Under the pieces are notes generated by a model. That model saw only the letters and a program-made list of their open reading frames with translations. It was not told the DNA's origin and did no database searches. A program made the translations under genes and the position numbers. Positions 8,248-15,871 of a DNA stretch of 17,350 nt are shown here, piece by piece (positions within the stretch are counted from its first letter, which is position 1; each line of letters starts with the position of its first letter). Source of the DNA: Cytophagales bacterium (GTDB lineage Bacteria; Bacteroidota; Bacteroidia; Cytophagales; Cyclobacteriaceae); contig DNTA01000036.1 of the NCBI GenBank assembly GCA_003500135.1, positions 1 through 17,350 of the forward strand. Reading direction: 5' to 3'.

Positions 8248-8396
8248 TTGGTTCAACCATATGATTAATATAAAAAAATCAGAAATGCAAAAAAAAGACG
8301 ATGTAAATGCTTAGGAATGGGGTTATTTCACAAATTATTGGTCTATAAGCTTCGAATTGATATCTTGAAAGCTTATTTAACTAAACCAAATGACCA
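8241..8396. repeat. 13-base inverted repeat framing the divergent start region
   Basis: AACCAAATGACCA occurs on the minus strand at 8253-8241, where it contains the likely ATG of the ATP-grasp gene, and on the plus strand at 8384-8396, 35 bases before the ATG of the FAD enzyme. Read in each gene's own direction the two copies are identical. The plus-strand copy is also part of a local palindrome, CAAATG-AC-CATTTG (8387-8400). A further pair, ATAAGCTT (8345-8352) and AAGCTTAT (8369-8376), lies in the same gap. Shared operators for one regulator are possible; chance is not excluded. Confidence 0.35.
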
Positions 8397-8430
8397 TTTG
8401 ATCAGTTTTCTAACAAACGTGAACTGAACG

Positions 8431-9699
8431 ATGCAGGAAGACAAAAAGATTCTTATAATTGGCGCAGGAGTAGCCGGACTGATCGCAGCTTACGAATTGG
8501 AGCAAAGCGGTTTAAGTCCCGTGATATTTGAAGCTTCGGATCGTGTTGGAGGCAGAGTGAATACGGACCATGATCGCGGTTTTGTAACAGACCGTGGGTT
8601 TCAGGTGCTATTGACCGATTATCCGGAAGCAAAGCATTACCTTGATTATAGAAGTCTGGATTTAATGAGATTTGATCCCGGCGCTATCATTTATGGTGAA
8701 AATGAAATTCATTCAATTGAAGACCCATTAAGAAACCCTTCGACTATATTCAGCATGTTGTTTTCAGGGGTTGGTACTTTTAAAGATAAATTCCTTGTAT
8801 ATAGGCTCACCAGAAAGCTAAAAAGAAAATCGATAGAAAATATTTTTAAGGATCCATCACAAAAGACTATGGACTATCTTGTCGAATTCGGGTTCAGTGA
8901 TAAGATAATCAGCAGTTTTTTTAAACCTTTTTTTGCCGGTATATTTCTGGAAAAAGAGTTGGCAACTTCAAGTCGAATGTTTGAATTCGTTTTTAAAATG
9001 TTTTCAACGGGATATGCTGCAATACCGAAGGGCGGTATTCATAAAATCCCCATGTACCTGCACAAAAAACTTGAACGTACCGAGATTAAATTCAACACCA
9101 AAATAAGCAAATTGGGCTTTAACTACATAGTCACTGACCAGGGCAAACAATATGATTATGATGCTTTGATTATTGCCACGCAACCTGATGAGTTATTGCC
9201 CGGAATGAAAGAACAATTTGGGGGATATCAGTATACACACAACCTTTATTTCAGCAGCAGCACATTTCCATTTACAAAGCCGAAGATAGCTTTGATCGAA
9301 AAAAAGGGTGCATTAATTAATAATTTTTGTGATTTAAGCGCTTTGCACTCCTCATTTGCACCGGCCGATCAGCACTTGATTTCTGTTACAGTTGTAGATG
9401 ATCAAGGATTAAAGGAAGAAGCGCTTATTGATGGAGTAAAGCAAGAATTGTCAGCAATAATCGGCGTTGGACTGAGTGATTTGAAATTCATCAGGCAATA
9501 CAATATAAATAATGCGCTACCAATTGTAGATGACATAAAAATGGATATGCAACCTTCAGCCAGTAAAATTCAGGATCAAATCTACCTGGCCGGTGATTAT
9601 TTATTGAATGGCTCGCTTAATGCCGCCATAGTAAGCGGAAGAAATGCAGCTAGCGCAGTCATAAATCAATTAAATGCAGCTAATTATTTAAATAATTAA
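8431..9699 (+). CDS. FAD-dependent oxidoreductase (amine oxidase / desaturase-like)
   Basis: A 422-residue flavoprotein of the amine-oxidase/phytoene-desaturase/protoporphyrinogen-oxidase superfamily. The N-terminal Rossmann motif GAGVAG is at residues 11-16, with Glu34 at the end of the second strand for the FAD ribose. The second FAD motif DRVGGRV is at 37-43, followed by TDRGFQVLLTDYPEA, a stretch I associate with an uncharacterised subgroup of these enzymes. The C-terminal FAD-closing motif is YLAGDYLLNGSLNAA from about 385. No signal peptide or obvious membrane helix is seen. The substrate is unknown; carotenoid-like, amine or porphyrin-type chemistry cannot be told apart from sequence. 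The following DUF2784-like gene starts five bases after the stop, so the two form an operon. Transcription diverges from the ATP-grasp operon across a gap of under 200 bases. Confidence 0.85.
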   Translation: MQEDKKILIIGAGVAGLIAAYELEQSGLSPVIFEASDRVGGRVNTDHDRGFVTDRGFQVLLTDYPEAKHYLDYRSLDLMRFDPGAIIYGENEIHSIEDPLRNPSTIFSMLFSGVGTFKDKFLVYRLTRKLKRKSIENIFKDPSQKTMDYLVEFGFSDKIISSFFKPFFAGIFLEKELATSSRMFEFVFKMFSTGYAAIPKGGIHKIPMYLHKKLERTEIKFNTKISKLGFNYIVTDQGKQYDYDALIIATQPDELLPGMKEQFGGYQYTHNLYFSSSTFPFTKPKIALIEKKGALINNFCDLSALHSSFAPADQHLISVTVVDDQGLKEEALIDGVKQELSAIIGVGLSDLKFIRQYNINNALPIVDDIKMDMQPSASKIQDQIYLAGDYLLNGSLNAAIVSGRNAASAVINQLNAANYLNN

Positions 9700-9704
9700 A
9701 GTAA

Positions 9705-10085
9705 ATGTGGCTACATGCCCTTGACATTTTATATTGGTGGGTGCATGTATTGGTTATATCATTTAACCTGCTGGGATGGATTTGGATAAAGACCAGGAAG
9801 CTTCATTTAATATCAGTAGGCCTTACTTTGGGAAGTTGGCTGATATTAGGCATATGGTATGGACTTGGTTATTGCTTTTTAACTGATTGGCACTGGCAGG
9901 TAAAGCGTCAATTAGGGCAAATGAATCTACCAAACTCCTTTATCACCTTTTTACTGAACGATCAATTAGGTTTTCAGCTATCACCCAGTATAGTAGACTT
10001 GTGGACAGGTATACTATTTTCGGTCGTTGTATTGATTTCACTGTATTTGAATAGAGGAATTATAGTAAATACCCTTAAAAAATAA
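9705..10085 (+). CDS. DUF2784-like inner-membrane protein
   Basis: A 126-residue membrane protein with three clear hydrophobic segments (about 8-27, 34-56 and 97-117). Between the second and third lies a GYCFLTDWHWQVKR stretch resembling the Cys-x-Leu-Thr signature I associate with the uncharacterised DUF2784 family. The length fits that family. The first residues (MWLHALDILYWWVHV) are rich in tryptophan and histidine. The gene begins five bases after the FAD-dependent oxidoreductase and is probably co-transcribed, suggesting the two act together, for example by presenting a membrane substrate or passing electrons; that is inference. Its stop codon abuts the hairpin shared with the convergent amylase gene. 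Function is unknown. Confidence 0.7.
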   Translation: MWLHALDILYWWVHVLVISFNLLGWIWIKTRKLHLISVGLTLGSWLILGIWYGLGYCFLTDWHWQVKRQLGQMNLPNSFITFLLNDQLGFQLSPSIVDLWTGILFSVVVLISLYLNRGIIVNTLKK

Positions 10086-10110
10086 GCCGATAAATACTAT
10101 TTACCGGCTT
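10084..10110 (-). terminator. Hairpin terminator between convergent genes
   Basis: AAGCCG (10084-10089) pairs with CGGCTT (10105-10110). After one A/C mismatch the stem continues with TAAAT pairing ATTTA, leaving a three-base ACT loop: 11 pairs in all. On the minus strand the stem is followed by ATTTTTT, so it is a good intrinsic terminator for the amylase gene. On the plus strand the following bases (ATAATGCTAAAA) lack a T-run, so ending the DUF2784-like transcript there is less certain. The DUF2784-like stop codon overlaps the first stem bases. Confidence 0.75.
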
Positions 10111-10133
10111 ATAATGCTAAAATAATTTATCTA

Positions 10134-11807
10134 TTAAAGACCAATCAGTTGTAAAGGTGAAGTTTGTTCAAACTTCACTTTTCCATTCCCCACTTCAACA
10201 GATTCACCTGTGTAATAGTTTGTAAGGATTTGTCCATCAGCAAAATAATCTGATACATCCGTGGCCTCTTGTGTTTCTTCCATCACAACAATTACTTTAT
10301 CGGTATAATCGTCATCTGTAAACGTTCTGGCAAAAATATATGGTTTTTGATTGATCATTTTATGTTGACCTGCCCCAACTGCCGGATGGTATTTACGGAA
10401 TTGTCCTAGTTTGCAGTAATGGTCAAATACTTGCTTTGTGGTATATTTTCCAAGGTCGGTATCATTCTCGAGATCGTACCAGTTCATATTGGAACGCAAA
10501 TTGGCATCGCCATTGGCTCCCTCTACCACGAGTTTTCGAGCAGTTTCATCTCCATAGTATATTTGTACAGCCCCAGGCGCCAAAAGCAACATGGTTCCAC
10601 CGTGCAAGGCATTTTCTCGATCAGGGTCAAATGGGCCTCCATCATCATGAGAAGAAATATAATTCATCACGCTTAAGTTTTGTAGTTCACCCATATGCAA
10701 CATTTTCGAGTAGGAACTGAAAACCTCCTCCGGATTTCTTGAAGCATCGCTTTTGAAAGAGAAGTTAATTAAGCTTTTAAAACCTTCATCATAAAAGTTT
10801 ACCGTACTATCACCACCCATTGGAAATTCAAGGCCGTGCCCTATGCTATAATTATATACCTCTCCTACCATGAAGAAAGGAGTATCGTCTATTACCTTAT
10901 CCGGGTTTTCTTTTTTCCAGGCTTCAAATGCAATCACCGCTTCCCGGTACAATTCACCCCATACATAAGGTTCCGTATGTTTAGCGGTATCCACTCTAAA
11001 GGCATCGATTCCCAACTCGCGAACAAAATCGACCAGCCATTTAATGATATAGAATCGAGGCGCCCTGGGATATCCAGTCCGATCAAAAAATGCATCGAGT
11101 TCTTCAAGTTCCTTTTCTTTTCTTCCTTCTTTTTCCCATTTCTCCAGTAAAAGTTTGGGTAGCGCTACTGCTTCATTACTTTCCGTTCGTATATCTGGAA
11201 GATTTTCAACTAAAGTACATGAGACGGTGGTTTCAAAATCCTGATAAGTACAGGGAGGTCCTGTTCGTACCCAGGAATCTGGATATTGGGGATCATTTTC
11301 TGTTACCGGCCCGGTATGGTTAATGATCACATCGAGAATTACCCTAATCCCCTTTTCATGAGCTTTATTCACCATGTTTTTTAATTCAGCCATTGTGCCG
11401 AAGTTATTATCGGTGGTAGTCCAGTCCTTAGGCCAGTAGCCATGATAGGCATATGTATTGCCAGTGCCTTCATCGGTAAAATGATGGATTTGTTCAAATG
11501 GAGGAGAAAACCAAATGGCATCAATGCCCATTTTCTCAAAATAACCGGATTCTATTTTCTCAGTAATACCTGCTATATCTCCACCTTCAAAGCTTCGAAG
11601 TACCGCTCCGTTTTTCTTTCGTCCATATGAAAAATCATTTTCAGGGTTACCGTTGTGGAACCTATCGGTCAAAAGAAAATAGACATTGGCGTTTTCCCAG
11701 TAAAAAGGTGTTTTGTCAGGCTTATCAGCATTTACAGATCCCTTTTTTTGTTCATTTGTCTGGCAGGCCATCAGCAATGCCAACATGAGGATCATTTTAA
11801 GTTTCAT
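10134..11807 (-). CDS. GH13 alpha-amylase family lipoprotein (MalS-like)
   Basis: A 557-residue secreted alpha-glucan hydrolase. The N-terminus is a lipoprotein signal with Cys15 in LLMAC, so the enzyme should be lipid-anchored in the cell envelope. The (beta/alpha)8 barrel shows all four GH13 regions: DVIINH at 159-164, GIDAFRVDTAKH at 266-277 with nucleophile Asp273, GEVY with acid/base Glu316, and ISSHDD with transition-state Asp388. The VDTAKH form of region II is like that of the periplasmic amylase MalS, so it probably cuts internal alpha-1,4 bonds in maltodextrin-like glucans. Two cysteines (about 186 and 197) lie close together and may form a disulphide in the extracytoplasmic enzyme. 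A short beta-rich C-terminal domain ends in SPLQLIGL. It is a single-gene unit with its own terminator, transcribed divergently from the CHAT gene. A weak promoter-like TATAATTG lies on the minus strand at 11909-11902. Confidence 0.9.
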   Translation of the reverse strand: MKLKMILMLALLMACQTNEQKKGSVNADKPDKTPFYWENANVYFLLTDRFHNGNPENDFSYGRKKNGAVLRSFEGGDIAGITEKIESGYFEKMGIDAIWFSPPFEQIHHFTDEGTGNTYAYHGYWPKDWTTTDNNFGTMAELKNMVNKAHEKGIRVILDVIINHTGPVTENDPQYPDSWVRTGPPCTYQDFETTVSCTLVENLPDIRTESNEAVALPKLLLEKWEKEGRKEKELEELDAFFDRTGYPRAPRFYIIKWLVDFVRELGIDAFRVDTAKHTEPYVWGELYREAVIAFEAWKKENPDKVIDDTPFFMVGEVYNYSIGHGLEFPMGGDSTVNFYDEGFKSLINFSFKSDASRNPEEVFSSYSKMLHMGELQNLSVMNYISSHDDGGPFDPDRENALHGGTMLLLAPGAVQIYYGDETARKLVVEGANGDANLRSNMNWYDLENDTDLGKYTTKQVFDHYCKLGQFRKYHPAVGAGQHKMINQKPYIFARTFTDDDYTDKVIVVMEETQEATDVSDYFADGQILTNYYTGESVEVGNGKVKFEQTSPLQLIGL

Positions 11808-11888
11808 CAGCTTTACAGTTTTTGTGGATTTTATACAATTTGCTTCTAAATTATGAAAGTTCTTTTTTTTAAAACAAGATATTTGTCA

Positions 11889-11919
11889 TTTGTATATCCA
11901 GCAATTATATTTAGAATTG
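11889..11919 (+). promoter_or_regulatory. Bacteroidota-type promoter for the CHAT gene
   Basis: TTTG (11889-11892) is followed 19 bases later by TAGAATTG (11912-11919), one base off the Bacteroidota consensus TAnnTTTG with a TTTG at about -33. Transcription would start near 11924. That leaves a leader of about 17 bases to the ATG at 11941 and almost none to the ATG at 11929. The -7 element is inside an inverted repeat, GCAATT (11901-11906) and AATTGC (11915-11920), which also contains a possible minus-strand -7 element for the amylase gene. Confidence 0.5.
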
Positions 11920-11940
11920 CTATAGTCAATGTTACATTTT

Positions 11941-14900
11941 ATGCGTGCGCTGTTTCTAACTTTGTTAATTCTAGGAATTTGTACCTCCGCATTAGCCCAT
12001 TCATTAGATTCCATTCTTATCAAACAAGCGGAACATAATGAAGATTTAAGGTATTATGCCAATGCTACGAAGTTATTCCTGCGATTTGCAAATGAAGCGT
12101 ATAAAAAGAGGAATTGGGAAAAGTATGTAAGTAGTAGCATAAAAGCCTCTGAGGCTTGCTATAAAAACCAGGAATTCAAAAAAGCGCTTTCAATTCTTGA
12201 AAGTGTTAAGAGTAAAGTTGGCCCCAACGATATCATCCTACATCAACGTTTAATAGAGGCGGAAGGTAAAGCATGGCTGGCGGATCGGTATTATCAAAAT
12301 GCGATACAAAGCTTTGAAATTGATAAAAGTACAAGAAGTCAACTACCTTCTGAAATGTTGGTAATTAATTACCTCAATTTAAGCGAGGTACATCTGGAGC
12401 GTTATGATTATGAATTAGTGGAAAAATATCTGGACTCTGCCAAACAACAATTAGCCAATATAAAATATGATAAGGCATTATTGAAGCAGTTTCATTATAC
12501 CTGGGTTAAATATTGGACCGTTAGGGACCAGCCCCAATACTTAACTGAAAATTTTGATCAATTGCAACAATTGACAGTTAGTCCAAGGGAGAAAATTGAG
12601 CTTTACAGAAAAAAAGGACGGGCATGGCTTAATGTTGATTATGATTCTTCACTGAAATATCTAAATGCAGCTCAAAAATTAAGTTTTGAATCTTTAAGTC
12701 AAATAGATCCTATAAATGCTGATTTATGGGGTGATAAAGCAGAACTTTGTAAAGTACATGGCTTTACAGAGCAAGCCATCAAAAAGTATCAGAGAGCGAT
12801 TAGCATTTTAAGTGCACGTCAGCCATACTACTATCACGAAATTCTGCAATACAACATTGAAATCGCCTTTCTACATTTAAAAAACGGTGATCGCGCAAAA
12901 GGAAGAAAGCTTTTGGAAAATCTTGAAAAGGCAGTAGTAAGAAGGTATGGTGAGGATCATTATAGTTATTATCGTATAATGTTATTTAGGGGTATTTACG
13001 ATCATTACTGTGGCGTATTAAAGACCTCACTGCATTCTTATACCAAAGCGGAAGAGTTTTTAAATAAAAACTATCCTGATTTGCATATCAATAAAGGCAA
13101 TTTTTATCATTGTTTAGGAAGTGCTTATGCTTACAGGGACCATGACATAAATACAGCTAAGTACTATTATGAACAAGCCCTGGCCATCAAATCAGAAATT
13201 GTGCAACCGAGCAGTTGGCTATGTAATATAAGCCAAAGGCAGATAGGTGATTTACAGAAAATCACCAACGAAAATCTTGCTGCTATTTCAAATCTGAAAA
13301 AATCAATTTCCATTAATACTTTAAAAAACAGTATAGAAGTCTTAAAAAACAACGTTTCCTATATCTCACTTGCGTCACTGTATTATAATCGAGGAATGTA
13401 TGACTCGGCTAGTTATTATTACGATAAGGTATCTTTGGATCATTTTAAATATGGATATTATGATAATAATTCGTTGGCAAGGTATTACGAATTAACTAAT
13501 AGATTAAGTAGTTCACAAATAAACAACAAACAGACTTTAACGAAAAAATTTAGCACCCATTTCAAAACAAATCCATCTAATGGTGCTGATAATTTCGTAA
13601 ATTATTTAGTTCAGAAACATGATTATGTAATGGCACTACAGTACTTAGTGGATCTTTCAAAAAAAATATGGGAAGAAAGCAGTACTGAATATCACACAGT
13701 TAACGGATATAATCATAATCACATTTTAATCAATTATTTATACGGATTAACATATAATGAATATTATAAATATACGGGTAATACCAGTTATCTTGATTCG
13801 TCACTTTATTTTTTGAATAATTGCTACCATTATGTCAATAAGTCCATTGTTCCTATTTTGTTCAATGATTTAAAGAAGAATGACAAAGTAACTCATTTCA
13901 ATAATATGTATTATCTCGGAATTCAAAATTGCATATATCACTTGAATAGTGGAGCACGGGAAGAATATATTGATTTATGCTATTTATGGTTAGAAAGATT
14001 TAAAAATAGGTTTTTTGTAGATTACACAACCATTAACAACTCAAATATTTATTTCAACAGTTATATAAAAGAAATCAGAGATATAAAAAATGATCAAATT
14101 ACCGCACTTAACAAATATTACAATTCAAAAAATATAATTGGCAAAGGAGTAATTGCCAATGATCTGATTGAAAATCGTAATAAAATTAAATCAATAATTA
14201 ATAGTAATCCCCATAAATTTGATTCCTTAAAATTAGGATTGAATATAGTTTCAGTTAAAACATTTCAAGAGAGTATACATCCTGATGAATTGGTTTTACA
14301 ATATTATCTAGATGATGACTTTGGTTTAATTCTTTATATAACAAAGAACACTAAGGGGCATTTAATTCTATCAAAAAATATAATGAATGCTTTGCCTGGT
14401 AACATATCATTTTATAGGAAAGGAATTAAAGAAGGTTTTAGTCAAAATAGAATAGAAGAGTTATCAATAATGCAGAGAACTGGCTTTCAATTATATAGGA
14501 ATCTTCTTGAACCGGTTCTATCTAAGTTTGATAAAAAATTCAACAAACTGATCATCATCCCGGATGGGGAATTGGGCTATCTGCCCTTTGAATTGCTATG
14601 TCAGGAGGTACGCCCTAATGAAACAAGTTATCGCAATCTTAACTATCTGATTAAAGACTACGACGTACAATATGCTCACTCCTCTACCCTATTTGTAAAA
14701 CAGCGAAAGGCTAATAATTCAAATGAACCCAACAAGTTATTGGCCTTTGCACCGGAATATACCTATGAAGATAACCAATCGCGCGAAAATGATCCGCTGG
14801 GAGTCTATCGCGGTCAAATTGTACCCTTGACATTTAATGTTAACGAGGTTAAAAATATCAGCAACTATCTCAATGGAAAAATTTGGGAAAGGGATAGGGC

Positions 14901-15516
14901 CATCGAAGAAAACTTTAAAAGGCTGCCATTTAAAAACAGCATTATACATCTTGCTATGCATGCTGTAACCCATCATGAGAATCCAATGCTTTCCAAACTG
15001 GTCTTTACACATCAAGACGTTGGCGATACAAACTCAGATGATGGATATTTGAATGCTTATGAGATTTATAATATGCATATACCGGCTAATATGGTAGTAC
15101 TAAGCGCTTGTGAAACAGGTTATGGTAAACTTGAGGCCGGTGAAGGGGTGATGAGTCTGGCACGGGCTTTTTCTTATGCTGGTTGCCCCAGTGTTGTACT
15201 GAGCCACTGGAACATCAATGATGCTTCAACCGCTGTTTTAATGGAATACTTTTATGAAGGCCTATCTAAAGGGATGTCAAAAGACAGAGCTTTGCGAATA
15301 GCAAAATTAAAATATTTGGAAACTGCGCCAGAAGCTATGTCCTCTCCGTTCTTTTGGGGAGGCTTCGTTCTGACGGGCGATGATTCACCCGTTGTGGTGG
15401 AAAAGCATTTCAGTGCACAAATCAGAAATCATATAAATATGATGTACATAATTGCCCTGCTTATTATAACGGTTGCTATTTTTTTATTATATAAAAAGTC
15501 TCCCTCACAGGCATGA
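11941..15516 (+). CDS. Exported TPR-CHAT caspase-like protease, membrane-anchored
   Basis: A very large protein (about 1191 residues) made of a signal peptide, a long helical-repeat region and a C-terminal CHAT (caspase-like) protease domain. The start at 11941 gives a clean signal peptide (MRALFLTLLILG, cut after CTSALA); an in-frame ATG at 11929 adds four residues but would sit almost on the predicted transcription start. From about 25 to 480 there are repeated tyrosine-rich TPR-like helix pairs, for example YYYEQALAIKS. From about 770 the CHAT region begins. It includes IIIPDGELGYLPFELL, the catalytic histidine His1007 in HLAMHA, the catalytic cysteine Cys1057 in VVLSACETG, and FFWGGFVLTGD at the end. 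A final hydrophobic helix (about 1167-1184) is followed by KK, anchoring the protein with TPR and CHAT on the periplasmic side. The part around 13400-14500 is notably AT-rich and has no recognised motif. A sigma factor and membrane anti-sigma-like protein follow after 355 bases. Its target is unknown. Confidence 0.88.
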   Translation: MRALFLTLLILGICTSALAHSLDSILIKQAEHNEDLRYYANATKLFLRFANEAYKKRNWEKYVSSSIKASEACYKNQEFKKALSILESVKSKVGPNDIILHQRLIEAEGKAWLADRYYQNAIQSFEIDKSTRSQLPSEMLVINYLNLSEVHLERYDYELVEKYLDSAKQQLANIKYDKALLKQFHYTWVKYWTVRDQPQYLTENFDQLQQLTVSPREKIELYRKKGRAWLNVDYDSSLKYLNAAQKLSFESLSQIDPINADLWGDKAELCKVHGFTEQAIKKYQRAISILSARQPYYYHEILQYNIEIAFLHLKNGDRAKGRKLLENLEKAVVRRYGEDHYSYYRIMLFRGIYDHYCGVLKTSLHSYTKAEEFLNKNYPDLHINKGNFYHCLGSAYAYRDHDINTAKYYYEQALAIKSEIVQPSSWLCNISQRQIGDLQKITNENLAAISNLKKSISINTLKNSIEVLKNNVSYISLASLYYNRGMYDSASYYYDKVSLDHFKYGYYDNNSLARYYELTNRLSSSQINNKQTLTKKFSTHFKTNPSNGADNFVNYLVQKHDYVMALQYLVDLSKKIWEESSTEYHTVNGYNHNHILINYLYGLTYNEYYKYTGNTSYLDSSLYFLNNCYHYVNKSIVPILFNDLKKNDKVTHFNNMYYLGIQNCIYHLNSGAREEYIDLCYLWLERFKNRFFVDYTTINNSNIYFNSYIKEIRDIKNDQITALNKYYNSKNIIGKGVIANDLIENRNKIKSIINSNPHKFDSLKLGLNIVSVKTFQESIHPDELVLQYYLDDDFGLILYITKNTKGHLILSKNIMNALPGNISFYRKGIKEGFSQNRIEELSIMQRTGFQLYRNLLEPVLSKFDKKFNKLIIIPDGELGYLPFELLCQEVRPNETSYRNLNYLIKDYDVQYAHSSTLFVKQRKANNSNEPNKLLAFAPEYTYEDNQSRENDPLGVYRGQIVPLTFNVNEVKNISNYLNGKIWERDRAIEENFKRLPFKNSIIHLAMHAVTHHENPMLSKLVFTHQDVGDTNSDDGYLNAYEIYNMHIPANMVVLSACETGYGKLEAGEGVMSLARAFSYAGCPSVVLSHWNINDASTAVLMEYFYEGLSKGMSKDRALRIAKLKYLETAPEAMSSPFFWGGFVLTGDDSPVVVEKHFSAQIRNHINMMYIIALLIITVAIFLLYKKSPSQA

Positions 15517-15552
15517 AATAAATAAATTTCATGGATGCCGGAGGAAGACTTT
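15495..15552 (+). other. Long imperfect hairpin across the CHAT stop codon
   Basis: CATGAAAT (15512-15519), containing the TGA stop, pairs exactly with ATTTCATG (15526-15533) around a six-base loop. Further out AAAGTC (15495-15500) pairs with GACTTT (15547-15552), and GGCA/TGCC and short TCC/GGA segments between can pair with bulges. There is no T-run afterwards, so it is not a standard terminator; it could protect the mRNA 3' end or slow transcription before the sigma gene. Confidence 0.4.
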
Positions 15553-15609
15553 GACTCTCAGCAAGTACTAAACTTACTTGCGGATATGAAGGCCTGTCAG
15601 AATTACTGA
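15535..15609 (+). CDS. Possible 24-residue peptide between CHAT and sigma genes
   Basis: An ATG frame of 24 codons, beginning MPEEDFDSQQVLNLLADM and ending before a TGA. It is in the same reading frame as the CHAT gene, 18 bases after its stop, with a second in-frame stop (TAA) between. The peptide is acidic and helix-forming, more protein-like than most random frames of this size. It could be a leader peptide, a remnant of a once longer CHAT protein, or chance. There is no clear ribosome site, and the start lies just after a hairpin. Confidence 0.2.
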   Translation: MPEEDFDSQQVLNLLADMKACQNY

Positions 15610-15712
15610 CAACCTGTTAAAGAACTTAAAAACTAGCCTCATCAATACACTAAGCCACCCTAACCTGGATGACAATTTGCCTACAAGATATAACACAGCA
15701 CTACTACCCCCA

Positions 15713-15744
15713 TTTGACTAATATTTTATTTCATTGTACTATTG
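15713..15744 (+). promoter_or_regulatory. Bacteroidota-type promoter for the sigma/anti-sigma pair
   Basis: TTTG (15713-15716) is followed after 20 bases by TACTATTG (15737-15744), one base off TAnnTTTG. The same stretch also reads as TTGACT-N17-TACTAT in the general sigma-70 form. Transcription would start about 15749, giving a leader of roughly 120 bases before the sigma gene. The sigma/membrane-protein pair can therefore be expressed independently of the CHAT gene. The preceding stretch 15610-15712 shows nothing I can name. Confidence 0.55.
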
Positions 15745-15782
15745 TAACCATTACGCTGTCTAATAATCTTTTCAATTGATTA

Positions 15783-15796
15783 GTCCAAATTTGGAC
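15783..15796. promoter_or_regulatory. Perfect 14-base palindrome GTCCAAATTTGGAC
   Basis: GTCCAAATTTGGAC is identical to its own reverse complement and lies about 35 bases after the predicted transcription start of the sigma gene. A dimeric repressor bound here could block transcription; in RNA it would form at most a very tight stem. No regulator gene with a recognisable DNA-binding domain, other than the sigma factor itself, is encoded nearby. Confidence 0.4.
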
Positions 15797-15800
15797 ATTG

Positions 15801-15840
15801 AGGTAATCAGAAAATAAAAACTTTTTTTCGATTACCTTTT
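15801..15840 (+). terminator. Terminator-like hairpin in the sigma-gene leader
   Basis: AGGTAATC (15801-15808) pairs exactly with GATTACCT (15830-15837); inside, GAAAA and TTTTC extend the stem after a one-base bulge. It is followed directly by TTTT. It lies 35 bases before the sigma start codon and after that gene's likely promoter, so it could act as an attenuator. It could also simply end transcripts coming from the CHAT gene. An upstream GATTA (15778-15782) can pair with the same TAATC arm, a possible but weak alternative fold. Confidence 0.4.
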
Positions 15841-15871
15841 AATGATTTAGGGAACCAATTGACGAATAAAG

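Noticed and set aside
7015..8256. TTG at 8256 as the ATP-grasp start
   Set aside because: ATGs at 8247 and 8235 follow within seven codons and give a normal N-terminus for this fold; nothing favours the TTG.
10419..11323. Plus-strand open frames opposite the amylase gene
   Set aside because: They overlap the intact GH13 gene and encode low-complexity or motif-free sequence, as expected of shadow frames.
15595..15611. TGTCAG-AATTA-CTGACA hairpin as a terminator
   Set aside because: Only six pairs and no T-run afterwards; it may fold but is not convincing as a terminator.
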